From Haloterrigena gelatinilytica (GTDB lineage Archaea > Halobacteriota > Halobacteria > Halobacteriales > Natrialbaceae): a DNA stretch of 64,000 nucleotides. Positions within the stretch are counted from its first letter, which is position 1. Each line of letters starts with the position of its first letter. Location of the stretch: contig NZ_JABUQZ010000001.1 of NCBI RefSeq assembly GCF_013342145.1, positions 3,472,001 through 3,536,000 of the forward strand. The letters run 5' to 3'. A program made the translations under genes and the position numbers. This document shows positions 1 to 9,164 of this stretch, in pieces. The notes under the pieces were generated by a model that saw nothing but the letters and a program-made list of their open reading frames with translations, ran no database searches and had not been told where the DNA came from.

Positions 1-34
1 AGATCTCGCGGAGTTCCTCGGTTTTGTCGTTCAT
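1..34 (-). CDS. N-terminus of an unidentified gene (partial, runs off the window)
   Basis: Eleven codons are visible on the minus strand, starting at an ATG at 34 and reading MNDKTEELREI before the edge. This acidic start resembles small conserved haloarchaeal proteins such as conditioned medium-induced protein 4, but eleven residues cannot settle it. The gene is divergent from the oxidoreductase that begins at 213. Confidence 0.35.
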   Translation of the reverse strand, partial: MNDKTEELREI

Positions 35-111
35 GGGTGGACACTCCCGACGGGCGGCTATTTAAGCCTGTTGCCAGATAGCGTTGGGCCGATATTAGAC
101 ATCGTAAACGA

Positions 112-118
112 TTATAAA
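112..118 (+). promoter_or_regulatory. Possible TATA box for the iron-sulfur oxidoreductase
   Basis: TTATAAA lies in an AT-rich patch of the divergent intergenic region, about 95 nt before the ATG at 213. The distance implies a leader of roughly 70 nt. The assignment rests only on composition. Confidence 0.3.
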
Positions 119-212
119 CTGGCAATAAGAGGAAAATTTCCGCAAGACGGCATCGGGGTGGTGTTTGCGAGGGGTGACAAGAATTAAGTCACAGCCTCCC
201 ACGTCATTGTAC

Positions 213-2475
213 ATGAACACCATAGCACAGTCGGAGGTGAGCAGGGAGACCTACCTGGGAATCGGCGGCGTGGAATACGTGCTGTTCTATTTCCTGGTCG
301 CGGTGACCCTCGCCGTCTTCGCCTACGGCGTCTACCGACGGTTCAGTCGGTACACCGAGGGCGACGACGATCCGTTCGCTCGGCTCGACGAACTGCCGGG
401 TCGAATCGTCAGCGCGGCGAAAATCGTCATCACGAACGAGAAACAGTTCAACAGGGATCTCTACGGCGGCCTGATGCACTCGTTTATCCTCTGGGGATTC
501 CTGACGCTGTTGATCGCGACGCTGATCATCGGCTTCGAGCAGTACACGACGGAGCTGTTGTTCGGCATCGTGTTCTGGGAGGGCGACTTCTATCTCACCT
601 ACCAGTTCATCGTCGACGCGATGGGCCTGCTGTTCGTCGTCGGGATCGGAATGGCCCTCTACCGGCGCTACTGGGTCCAGAATCACCGCCTCTGGGGTCG
701 CCACACCTCCAACGAGGACGACGTCTTCATCTGGACGCTGTTCGGTCTCGGCGTCGGCGGTTTCCTCCTCGAGGGCTTTCGCATCTACATCAGCGGCATG
801 CCGAGCCACGAGGTCGTCAGCTTCGTCGGCTACGGCCTGGCGATGGCCTTCGACGCGATCGGCCTGCCGACGACCGGAACGGTCCTGGAGGGCGGCGCGC
901 TCAATCCCGACTACGCCGCGGTCGAACAACTCGGCTTCAACGCCGAGACGCTCCATTGGCTGACGTGGTGGTCGCACTCGCTGCTGGCGCTCTTCTTCAT
1001 CGCGTGGATCCCCACGCCGGGAAGCCGTTCCACATGCTCTCGTCGTTCGCGAACGTCGTCACGCGCGACGAGAAGGCCGGTCGGCGCCTCCCCAACGTCC
1101 CGTCGGATCTGGACGCGACGAACGCCGAGTCCATCGACGACTTCACCTGGAAGGAGATCCTCGATCAGGACGCCTGTACCAAGTGCGGGCGCTGTTCGTC
1201 TGTCTGTCCCGCGAAGGCCTCCAGCCGTCCGCTCGACCCGCGAGACGTCATCCTCGACCTCCGCAAGTATCGCGAGGAGCTCGAGGCCGACGGCGAGGAG
1301 AAGCCGATCATCGCCGACGGGGGTGCCGCGAGCGCAGCGAGGGGCACGTCGTCGGACGGACCGTCCGACGGAAGTACGAGCGTGATCAACACGGAGACCA
1401 TGGAGTCCTGCATGGCCTGTATGGCCTGTATGGACGCCTGTCCCGTCGAGATCGAGCACCTCCAGTCCTTCACCCGACTCAACCGGCAGATGACCGATCA
1501 GGGCGACGTCGCCCCCAGCATGCAGGACGTCTTCCAGAACGTCATGCAGAACGGCAACACCTTCGGCGACTCGCCGCGCAATCGCGGTGACTGGAGCGAC
1601 GACCTCGAGTTCGACGTGCCGGACGCTCGCGAGGAGAAAGTCGACTACCTCTGGTACGTCGGCGACTTCCCGAGTTACGACGAGCGCAACAAGCAGGTCG
1701 CTCGCTCGCTGGCGACGATCCTGCAGGAAGCCGACGTCAGCTTCGGCATCCTCTTCGACGACGAGAAGTACGACGGCAACGACATCCGTCGAGTCGGCGA
1801 GGAACTGTTTACGTCGAACTCGCCGGCCACCACGTCGAAACGTGGGAGGACTGCGAGTTCGACAACATCGTCTGTACGGACCCCCACTCCTACAACACGT
1901 TCGAGAACGAGTATCCGGAGCTCAACTTCGACGAGTTCGCCGACGACCCGATGATGCCCTTCGAGTACGACGAGCAGTGGAACGAAGACGGCGAGATCGA
2001 GGTCTACCACTGGACCCAGGCCGTCGAAGAACTGGTCAACGAGGGCAAGCTCGACCTCAATGGCACCGAGCTCGACTACACGGTCACCTACCACGATCCG
2101 TGCCATCTCGGCCGGTACAACGACGAGTACGAGGCCCCGCGGGAACTCATCCGCCACGGGCTGCGAACTCGACGAGATGCCCCGTAACCGCGACAACTCC
2201 TTCTGTTGTGGCGGGGCGGCGGCGGCCTCTGGATGGACTTCGAAGAGGAACCGAAGCCGAGCGAAGAGCGCATCCGCGAAGCCCTCGAGGACACGGACGC
2301 CGGAAGCGGCGTCGAGAAGTTCGTCGTCGCCTGCCCGATGTGCATGACGATGTACGAGGACGGTCGCAAGACCGGCGGCTACGAGGACGAGATCGAGATC
2401 GTCGACGTCGCCGAACTCATCGTCGAAGCCATCGGCGCCGAAGACGAAGCGGACCTCGAAATCGCGGCGGACTGA
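213..2475 (+). pseudogene. EtfD/GlpC-like membrane (Fe-S)-binding oxidoreductase, four frameshifts
   Basis: The protein would pass electrons between an electron-transfer flavoprotein or similar donor and the quinone pool. Order of parts: an N-terminal NarI-like domain with about six membrane segments (213 to about 1000), two 4Fe-4S motifs (CTKCGRCSSVCP and CMACMACMDACP, around 1176-1445), then a CCG-type cysteine domain with DPCHLGRYN and a second cysteine cluster near 2206-2345. The reading frame changes near 1010 (a C missing from a C run), near 1811 (one base missing), near 2165 (two bases missing) and near 2216 (a G missing from a G run). Restoring these rebuilds the expected family sequence. 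Everything else is conserved, so errors in the assembly are more likely than decay. An in-frame double-hairpin insert sits at 1323-1371. Membrane, FeS and CCG fusion is known from ETF:menaquinone oxidoreductases such as Mycobacterium EtfD; that function is inferred. Confidence 0.8.
1323..1371 (+). repeat. In-frame double-hairpin insertion element, copy 1
   Basis: GTGCC(1323-1327)/GGCAC(1343-1347) form the first hairpin around CGCGAGCGCAGCGAG. GTCGGACGG(1351-1359)/CCGTCCGAC(1361-1369) form a second, near-perfect one. The peptide encoded is AASAARGTSSDGPSDG, placed between the two 4Fe-4S motifs of the host gene. A closely similar unit occurs at 44730-44773 in an unrelated gene. Confidence 0.6.
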
Positions 2476-2658
2476 TCGAGCGCCCGCCGGTTCCGATTCG
2501 ATACTCCGCCCGTCGTAATCGCGTCCGACCGCTTTTTCCCGCCGCTCGAGCGTCGATCCGATAGTGCTTCGAGGCGCGTACGCGTCGCTCAGCGTCGAGC
2601 TATCGGGGAGTTAGTCGAAAACGCTGCGTCCGTCGAACCGATCCGTCGAAACGAGCGC

Positions 2659-3399
2659 TCAGTCGGAGCGACCGACCGTCGCCGTCGCGTCCTCGCACTC
2701 GGCTGCAACGGCGACGTTCTCGGTTCGCACCTCGCGGACGAACTCGAGGAAGTTGTCGAACACTAACTTGGCCTCGCAGGCCGCTTGGTAGTTCTCTTCG
2801 GTGATCTCTTCGAGGACCGACTGCCGGCGGTCGTCGGAGAGATCCTTGCGGTGGACGAGTTCGCGGGCGGTCTTGGCGTCGTACTCGGGGTGGAACTGGA
2901 CGCCGAAGACCCGGTCCTTGCGGAAGCCGTGGTTGGAGTAGTGATTCTCGGCGAGGGGCTCGGCGCCGGGCGGCAGTTCCGAGACCTCGTCGGAGTGGCT
3001 GGTGAAAGCGGTGAACTCCCTGCTGATGTCGTCGAACAGCCGCGATTCGCCGTAGTGTTCGATCTCGCTGTAGCCGACCTCGTAGGCGCCCATGTCCTCG
3101 ACGGTGCCGCCGAGGACGTCCGCCAGCAGCTGGTGGCCCCAACAGACGCCGAGGAACGGCATCCCGCGGTCGATCGCGTCGCCGACCCACTCCTTGATCG
3201 GCCGCATCCACTCGTCGTCCCAGTACACTGACGCTCGCGAGCCCGTGACGACGGCGCCGTCGTAGTCGAACCCGTCCGGAACCTCGCCCTCGGTGGCGTC
3301 GAACTCCGCGAGCGATGCGTCGAGTTCGCGTCGGAAGTTCCGCGTCGTGTTCTCGTCCCGGTGAGCCGCGTTCAGGACGGCAATACGAAGCTGATCCAT
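2659..3399 (-). CDS. Class I glutamine amidotransferase domain protein
   Basis: A 246-residue free-standing class I (triad) glutamine amidotransferase. The nucleophile elbow is seen as GVCWGHQ about residue 88, and the His-Glu end of the triad as VQFHPEYD about residue 170. Such proteins release ammonia from glutamine, or hydrolyse gamma-glutamyl bonds, for an acceptor that is not identifiable here. The start MDQLRIAVLN is chosen at 3399 because homology to the fold begins there; an upstream in-frame ATG at 3459 adds unconserved residues. The neighbours do not suggest a pathway. It could be annotated guaA-like, but it lacks the GMP synthase ATP-pyrophosphatase domain. Confidence 0.85.
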   Translation of the reverse strand: MDQLRIAVLNAAHRDENTTRNFRRELDASLAEFDATEGEVPDGFDYDGAVVTGSRASVYWDDEWMRPIKEWVGDAIDRGMPFLGVCWGHQLLADVLGGTVEDMGAYEVGYSEIEHYGESRLFDDISREFTAFTSHSDEVSELPPGAEPLAENHYSNHGFRKDRVFGVQFHPEYDAKTARELVHRKDLSDDRRQSVLEEITEENYQAACEAKLVFDNFLEFVREVRTENVAVAAECEDATATVGRSD

Positions 3400-3537
3400 C
3401 GTCCCGTATTGGCGACTCAGGGAAGATATGCCTTCTGTCCCAGACCGGGGTTGCCGCAACCGCGGACGGCTAGCGGGCTTCCCGAGCGGAGGCGGGCCTG
3501 TCAGGCACCGGTTACGAACGGCGGGAACGAGGCGAGG

Positions 3538-4803
3538 TCACTGCGGTCGATAGGTGCCGTTCTCGTCGCGTTGGTACCGGTCGCCCGTCTCGAACCAGCC
3601 GTCGGCGAACCGGCCGCGGTCGTCGGACTCGTCGTAGTCGTCGCGTTGCTCCTCGGCCGGGGCGTACCAGTTCTCGTCGTCGGTTCCGGCAGCGCTTACG
3701 TAGCCGTCGGCCACGACCGGCCCGGACAGCTCGAGTCGGCCCTCGGCCGCCCCCTCGAGGACGGTCCCCGACTCGTCGACCAGTCGCGCGCGACAGTCCG
3801 GCACGGGCGTGCCGACGTCGTCCGCAACGGTCGAGGTGTCGCCGGGATCGGCGGCTGCAGCGCCAGCGAACGACTGGGAGAACGCCGTCGGGCACTCGAG
3901 CCGACCCGCCGCGCGCGCGATCGGAATCTCCTGCTCGCGGTAGGCCTCGAGCGTGTCGTCGTCCAGCGCTCCCTCGACGATCACGCGCTCGAGCGAGTCG
4001 ACCGCGTCGTCGAACCCCGACTCGGCGGCGAGGTCTCGAATCGCCGTCTCGCGGCCCGCCAGCAGCGTCGCCTCCTCCTCGGCGATCGCGGTCAGGGTGT
4101 CGCCGGGATCGAACGCCCGGTCGAGCAGCAGGGTCCCGCCGACGTACAGCGTCGACAGCGCGACGCGGACGAGCCCGTCGGGACTCGAGAGCGGCGGCGT
4201 CACCGGGACGACATCGGCGCTCGAGAGCCCCCACGCGACGAGCGCCGAGATGCAGTTCCACTCGAGCGCGGACGCCGAGTAGCCGGCGATCGGTCGACCG
4301 TCAGCGCCGTGAAGGAGCAAGAGCGGAGCGTCGACGTCGGACTCGCGGTCGCGTTCGTCCGGAGCGGGGACGGCGTCTCGGTCGGCCTCGGCGAGTTCCT
4401 CGAGGGTTACCGACCGATCGAACGGAACCGAGCGCACGAGGTCGCGCTGGGCCGCCTCGGAGACGACTAGATCGGGTTCGAGTAGGTCGAACGGCCGCTC
4501 GACGGACGCGGGCGTCAGCCAGTGAGAGACCGGGAAGACGGTGGCACCGAGGCGCCGACAGGCGAACAGGACGGCGAGCGACGCGACGCGATTGCGCGTG
4601 AGGAGACAGACGACATCGCCGGCGTCGATCCCCAGCGCGGAGAGGTGTTCGGCCGTCCGCGTCGCCATCGCCGAGAGTTCGCCGTAGGAGACGCGGTTCT
4701 CGTGGATCGTCTCCGCGGGGGCGTACAGCCGCTCTTCGGAGACGTCGACGACCGCCGTCCGTTCCGGGAACCGTTCGGCCCGCCGCGCCAGCGAGAGTGT
4801 CAC
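3538..4803 (-). CDS. AMP-binding (acyl-CoA synthetase-like) protein, C-terminally short
   Basis: About 421 residues from a GTG start (VTLSLARRAERFPERTAVVD). The N-terminal adenylate-forming fold is clear: VSYGELSAMA near residue 60, the VCLLTRN segment, and WFETGDRY near the end. The phosphate-binding loop is altered: LLLLHGADGRPIAG stands where TSGTTGxPKG is usual. The protein ends just after the TGD motif, so the small C-terminal domain that carries the catalytic lysine is absent. Activity as a CoA ligase is therefore doubtful. An in-frame ATG at 4857 exists, but it reads through sequence with no similarity to the family. The first 33 codons are repeated, with indels, immediately upstream (see 4915-5105). 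Confidence 0.75.
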   Translation of the reverse strand: MTLSLARRAERFPERTAVVDVSEERLYAPAETIHENRVSYGELSAMATRTAEHLSALGIDAGDVVCLLTRNRVASLAVLFACRRLGATVFPVSHWLTPASVERPFDLLEPDLVVSEAAQRDLVRSVPFDRSVTLEELAEADRDAVPAPDERDRESDVDAPLLLLHGADGRPIAGYSASALEWNCISALVAWGLSSADVVPVTPPLSSPDGLVRVALSTLYVGGTLLLDRAFDPGDTLTAIAEEEATLLAGRETAIRDLAAESGFDDAVDSLERVIVEGALDDDTLEAYREQEIPIARAAGRLECPTAFSQSFAGAAAADPGDTSTVADDVGTPVPDCRARLVDESGTVLEGAAEGRLELSGPVVADGYVSAAGTDDENWYAPAEEQRDDYDESDDRGRFADGWFETGDRYQRDENGTYRPQ

Positions 4804-4914
4804 GAACGGAACTGCCACCCTGGTCCCCGTAGTAGCTGGGGGGTCAATCGCAAGCACTCGAGCATTCGAGACAATCCCTCGTCCGTTCGCTCGCGCCTCG
4901 TCGCTCGTCTCGCA
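4722..4914. repeat. Direct tandem duplication, copy 1 (193 bp)
   Basis: This unit covers the 5' end of the acyl-CoA synthetase-like gene and its upstream region. It is repeated immediately at 4915-5105, with no spacer. This copy keeps the reading frame intact. Confidence 0.9.
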
Positions 4915-5105
4915 CGTACAGCCGCTCTTCGGAGACGTCGACGACCGCCGTCCGTTCCGGAACCGTTCGGCCCGCCGCGCCAGCAGAGTGTCACGAACGG
5001 AACTGCCACCCTGGTCCCCGTAGTAGCTGGGGGGTCAATCGCAAGCACTCGAGCATTCGAGACAATCCCTCGTCCGTTCGCTCGCGCCTCGTCGCTCGTC
5101 TCGCA
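4915..5105. repeat. Direct tandem duplication, copy 2 (191 bp, two 1-bp deletions)
   Basis: Nearly identical to 4722-4914. It lacks one G in TTCCGGGAACC and one G in CAGCGAGAGTG, so the copied 5' gene segment is out of frame. It sits directly before the DUF2270 gene. Either a recent local duplication or an assembly artefact. Confidence 0.9.
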
Positions 5106-5178
5106 GCCGACCGAACCGCGCGAAGATACCACGTGTGTAGGCGCGTTCGTTATCTCGCTATCCGCAGTAGCAACCGCG

Positions 5179-5892
5179 ATGAGCCGGGGAGATCCCGATT
5201 TCGATCCCGAAGCACCCGAAGAGAGCGAGATCGGGCGCGAAATGGTCGACCAGAGCACCGGTCTCGGATCGGTGGCCGCCCACCTCTATCGCGGGGAGGT
5301 CGAACGCGTCACCACGTGGCGCGGGCGCCTCGACGAGACGACGAACTGGGCGGTCACCGTCATGGCCGCCATCCTCGTCTACGCGTTCTCGAGCGACGGG
5401 ACTTCGCACGCCATTCTGCTCGTCGGGATGCTCGTCATGGTCGTCTTCCTCGGGATCGAGGCGCGACGCTACCAGAGCTACGACGTGTGGCGCTCGCGTG
5501 CGCGATTACTACAGGAGAATCTCTTCGCGAACGCGCTCGATCCGTCTGTCGGCGTCGAACGGCCCCGATGGCGGGCGGAATTGAGCGAGGACTACCGCAA
5601 TCCGTCGATCAAGATGCCGTACTCCGAAGCGCTCGGACGGCGGCTCCGGCGGGTGTACATCCCGTTACTAACGATCATGCTCGCCAGTTGGCTCTTCCGG
5701 ATCGCGGCGTACCACCCCGGCCAGACGTGGCGACAGGCCGCGGCGCTGCCCGGAATACCGGGTCCGGTCGTGGTCGGCGTCGTCGTCCTGTGTGTCGGTC
5801 TCGCGACCGGACTCGCCATCTGGCCGCGGGAACGACGCGCCAAGGGCGAGGTCTCCGAGCGGAACTACGGCGAGTGGAAAGAGCGACAATGA
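5179..5892 (+). CDS. DUF2270 family membrane protein
   Basis: A 237-residue protein matching the DUF2270 family of uncharacterised archaeal and bacterial membrane proteins. A charged N-terminus (EVERVTTWRGRLDETTNWAV) is followed by two adjacent membrane segments (about residues 58-95), a soluble loop with YQSYDVWRSRARLLQENLF, and two more membrane segments near residues 160 and 200. The start at 5179 (MSRGDPDFDPEAPE) is preferred because earlier in-frame sequence is part of the tandem duplication. The function is unknown. The duplication places a broken copy of the neighbouring gene's 5' end just upstream, so promoter assignment is unsafe. Confidence 0.85.
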   Translation: MSRGDPDFDPEAPEESEIGREMVDQSTGLGSVAAHLYRGEVERVTTWRGRLDETTNWAVTVMAAILVYAFSSDGTSHAILLVGMLVMVVFLGIEARRYQSYDVWRSRARLLQENLFANALDPSVGVERPRWRAELSEDYRNPSIKMPYSEALGRRLRRVYIPLLTIMLASWLFRIAAYHPGQTWRQAAALPGIPGPVVVGVVVLCVGLATGLAIWPRERRAKGEVSERNYGEWKERQ

Positions 5893-6072
5893 GGAGATCG
5901 CTCGCCGACCGGAGGGGCGCGAGCGACGCCGACCACCGGCGACAACCGCGCTCGGCCAGCGCTACCCGAATCGAGTGAATCGCCTCGAGGTCAAGCGCCG
6001 AGGAATTCTCCTGGAGTTCCCGATAAAAGCAGCACAACAAAGCGGCCGCTGCACGTTCAGGAATCTAGATAC

Positions 6073-8154
6073 ATGCAGTCCGCGTGGTCGGCCGCGCCGT
6101 CGGTAGTCGCAGTCGCGATTCCGGACCTCCCGCTCGAGGAACCGGTCCTCGTGTTCACTCTAGCGCTGGCGATCTTCCTGGTCGGACCGCTGCTCGTCCG
6201 GCGACTCGGCCAGCCGGGAATCGTCGGCATCGTCCTGTTCGGAGCGCTCCTGGGCCCCGGCGGGACGGGACTGATCGCGCACAGCGACGCGATCGTCCTG
6301 CTCGGGGAAGTCGGGTTGATCTATCTCCTCTTTACGGTCGGACTCGAGCTCGATCTCCGGCAGTTCGCGGAGGATCCAGGCAGTGCGGCGCTGTTCGGAC
6401 TCGTGAGCTTCGGGCTCCCGTTCGTCGTCGGGACGGCCGCCGTCATCGTTCTACTCGATCTCTCTCTACTCGCCGGACTGCTGCTGGCGGCCGTCTTCGC
6501 CTCGCACACGCTGTTGGCGTATCCGATCGTCAACCAGTACGACATCACGGGGAACCGGGCGGTGACGGCCGTCTTCGGCGGGATCCTGTTTACGGACACG
6601 CTCGCCCTGTTCGTCCTCGCGCTGGTCCGGAGCGCGGCCGAGACGGGACTCACCGCCGGCGTCGTCGTCGGGAAGGTCCTCGCGCTGGTCGCCCTGCTGG
6701 CCGGGGTCTGGGTCGTCGTCCCGCCGATCGCGCGTCGGTTCCTTCAAAACTTCAGCGAGGAGAGCTATTTCGAGTTCCTCTTCGTCGCCGTCGTCTTCTT
6801 CGGGGCGGCCAGCGTCGCGACGCTGCTCGACGTCGCGCCGATCCTCGGCGCGTTCGTCGCCGGGCTCGCGCTCAACCGGTTGATTCCCGAGGGCGGTACG
6901 CTGCTCTCCCGGATCGAGTTCGCGGGCAACGCCTTCTTCGTCCCCTTCTTCCTGCTGCACGTCGGCATGCTCGTCGACGCCACGGTGATCTTCCAGGGCC
7001 GGCGGACGCTCGAGGTGGCGGCGGTGATCGTCGGCGTCATGGTCGCCCTGAAGTGGGCCGCGGCGTGGCTCGTCGCCCGCGTGAAGGGGTACACCGCCGA
7101 CGAACGGGACGTCATGTTCGGGCTCTCGATCGGCCAGGCCGCGGCGGCGCTGGCGATCACGCTGATCGGCTACGACGTCGGATTGTTCGACGCCGCAATC
7201 CTCAACGCGGTGGTGCTCATGCTGCTCGTGACCGCCGTCGCCAGCCCGTGGCTGACCAAACGCGCCGGCCAGCGGCTCGCGCTGGCCGACGACGTCGAGC
7301 CGGGCGATGACGCGCCCGCGGACCCGCGTATCCTGCTGCCGATTTCCCACGCCGCCGACCGCCAACGGCACCTGCTCGAGCTGGCCCTGCTGCTCAAGGA
7401 CGACGAGCGCGAGGAGCCGATCCACACGCTGACGGTCGTCCGGCCCGATCGGAGCGGCGATCCCGACCGCGCGGTCGACGAGGCCTACACCGACCTCGAG
7501 GAGCTCACCGCGGCCGGGAGCGAGGCCGAGGTCCCCGTCGCTCCGGAGATCCGCGTCGACCACAACCCCGCCTCCGGGATCGTCCGCGGCGCCGTCGAGG
7601 TGCAGGCGGACCTGCTCCTGCTGGGCTGGGACGCCCAGCGATCGCTCGGCCAGCGACTGTTCGGGAGCGTCATCGATCAGGTGTTAGATCGGACGACCGA
7701 CCCGGTGGTGGTCGCTCGACTCGGCCATCCGGTCAACACGACCGACCGGCTCTTCGTCGTCCTGCCCGAGGGGATCGACCACCACGAGGGGTTCTTCGAG
7801 AGCGTCGCCCTGCTCAAGCGGCTCGCGGACCGGCTCGGCGCGCCGCTGACGGTCCTCGCGGTCGGGGGGTCGGCCCACCAGTACGAGCGGCTCTTCGACC
7901 TGGTCGAGCCGGAACTGGACGCCGAGTTCCGCGACCTGAACTCGTGGCGGGCGCTACACTCGACCCTCGAGGACGAGGCGACGGCGAACGATCTGGTCAG
8001 CGTGATCTCCTCGCGACCGGGCAGCGTCGGCTGGCACGATCAGCTCCGGGAGCTGCCCTACCGACTGGCGGCGCTTCCGCCGGAGTCGTTCGTTCTGCTT
8101 CATCCGCGGGAAGACGATCCGGAGTACGATCGGCAGTTCCTGCGGTTCAAGTGA
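6073..8154 (+). CDS. Kef-type cation:proton antiporter (CPA2) with C-terminal UspA-like domains
   Basis: A 693-residue protein. Residues about 20-405 form a 12- to 13-segment CPA2 exchanger with the characteristic LFTVGLELDLRQF motif near residue 90 and the conserved acidic FTDTLALF near 175. Residues about 415-690 are soluble and resemble two universal stress protein-like domains (DPRILLPISHAADRQRH; TTDRLFVVLPEGIDHHEGF), presumably sensing nucleotide or stress and gating exchange of Na+ or K+ for protons. There is no RCK domain. It lies alone between the DUF2270 gene and a convergent hydrolase. Length and architecture match haloarchaeal relatives; the ion transported cannot be told from sequence. 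Confidence 0.88.
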   Translation: MQSAWSAAPSVVAVAIPDLPLEEPVLVFTLALAIFLVGPLLVRRLGQPGIVGIVLFGALLGPGGTGLIAHSDAIVLLGEVGLIYLLFTVGLELDLRQFAEDPGSAALFGLVSFGLPFVVGTAAVIVLLDLSLLAGLLLAAVFASHTLLAYPIVNQYDITGNRAVTAVFGGILFTDTLALFVLALVRSAAETGLTAGVVVGKVLALVALLAGVWVVVPPIARRFLQNFSEESYFEFLFVAVVFFGAASVATLLDVAPILGAFVAGLALNRLIPEGGTLLSRIEFAGNAFFVPFFLLHVGMLVDATVIFQGRRTLEVAAVIVGVMVALKWAAAWLVARVKGYTADERDVMFGLSIGQAAAALAITLIGYDVGLFDAAILNAVVLMLLVTAVASPWLTKRAGQRLALADDVEPGDDAPADPRILLPISHAADRQRHLLELALLLKDDEREEPIHTLTVVRPDRSGDPDRAVDEAYTDLEELTAAGSEAEVPVAPEIRVDHNPASGIVRGAVEVQADLLLLGWDAQRSLGQRLFGSVIDQVLDRTTDPVVVARLGHPVNTTDRLFVVLPEGIDHHEGFFESVALLKRLADRLGAPLTVLAVGGSAHQYERLFDLVEPELDAEFRDLNSWRALHSTLEDEATANDLVSVISSRPGSVGWHDQLRELPYRLAALPPESFVLLHPREDDPEYDRQFLRFK

Positions 8155-8190
8155 GCGCCGGCGGCCGTTCGATCCCGAATCGGTCGCGTC

Positions 8191-8976
8191 CTATTCGTCG
8201 TCGGTGTGGGCCTCGAGGAATCCGAGCAACCGATCGTTGACCGTCCGCGAGCGCTCGATAAACGCCAGGTGGCCGGCGTCCTCGAGGGCGGCGAACTCAC
8301 CGCGGGGCAATCCGTCCGCCAGCGCCCGGCCGGCCGACGGCGACACCAGTTCGTCCGCGTCGCCGTGGATCACCTGCGTCGGCTGGGTCACCTCGACGAG
8401 CCACTCGGTCGCGTCGAATCCCTCGAGAGCCGCAATCTGCGCCTCCCAGCCCGCTCGATTAGCGTCTCCGTCGGCCCGCCAGTCGACGATTCCCTCGCAC
8501 ACGTCGGCGGGCTGGCTCTCGAGGAACTCGGCTGAGAGGCCCGCCTCGAGCGAGTCGGCGAGCGCGTCGCGGTCGTCCGGCGGCGCGAACAGCGGCTCGA
8601 GGTCGAACTGCGCTCCTCGGGGCGCGGTGCCAAACAGCGTCAGCGTCGCGACGCGACTCGAGGTCCGGGCGGCCTCGAGGGCGACGGCCCCGCCGAGCCC
8701 GCAGCCGACGAGGTGGGCATTGGGAATCTCGCAGGCCGAGAGGACGGCCTCGAGGTCGGCGGCGAGCGTCTCGAGGGCGTAGGGCCCGTCGGGCGCGTCC
8801 GAGCGGCCGGTGCCCCGGAGGTCCCAGACGACGGCCTCGTACGGGCCGGCGACGGCGGCGTGTTGCCAGCCCCAGCACCAGCCGCCGAGGCCGGCTTCGG
8901 GGACGAAGACCACTGGGTCGCCCTCGCCGGCGCGGTCGTAGTACAGCGAGGTGTTCCCGTTCGTTGCGGTGGGCAT
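8191..8976 (-). CDS. Alpha/beta hydrolase with a Cys at the nucleophile position
   Basis: A 261-residue alpha/beta hydrolase. Oxyanion and strand motifs are present (VVFVPEAGLGGW near residue 23; WDLRGTGRSD near 52). The nucleophile elbow reads GCGLGG (near residue 92) instead of GxSxG, putting cysteine at the catalytic position. The acid (VIHGDADELV, near 207) and the histidine (LEDAGHLAFIE, near 237) are both kept. Cysteine is used by dienelactone hydrolase, so activity is plausible, but the substrate is unknown. It is convergent with the antiporter gene, with 36 nt between them. Confidence 0.85.
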   Translation of the reverse strand: MPTATNGNTSLYYDRAGEGDPVVFVPEAGLGGWCWGWQHAAVAGPYEAVVWDLRGTGRSDAPDGPYALETLAADLEAVLSACEIPNAHLVGCGLGGAVALEAARTSSRVATLTLFGTAPRGAQFDLEPLFAPPDDRDALADSLEAGLSAEFLESQPADVCEGIVDWRADGDANRAGWEAQIAALEGFDATEWLVEVTQPTQVIHGDADELVSPSAGRALADGLPRGEFAALEDAGHLAFIERSRTVNDRLLGFLEAHTDDE

Positions 8977-9133
8977 ACGGAACGTGTGGCAGCCGAGAAA
9001 GGCGACGGTTTCGATTCCGTGCGGTCCTCAGCGATGGCAGCCGGTACTATCCGCAGAAATTATAACTAATCTACCATTCTCATCGTTGAACACTCTACGG
9101 ACAGTATAACTTGATGTCCAATATTAAGGGAAA

Positions 9134-9141
9134 TTATAAAT
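9134..9141 (+). promoter_or_regulatory. TATA box of the VWA/toxin gene
   Basis: TTATAAAT ends 24 nt before the ATG at 9165. This is the spacing expected for a leaderless haloarchaeal transcript starting at that ATG. It is one reason for preferring 9165 over the ATGs at 9111 and 9114. The surrounding 100 bp are unusually AT-rich for this genome. Confidence 0.55.
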
Positions 9142-9164
9142 ACAGGAAATATTATATCTCTGGT

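Noticed and set aside
4800-5105. Second acyl-CoA synthetase gene start
   Set aside because: It is only the duplicated 5' segment with frame-shifting deletions, not another gene.
6466-7563. Antisense frame to the Kef antiporter
   Set aside because: Composition typical of an antisense frame (EDDDEQ and R runs); nothing conserved.
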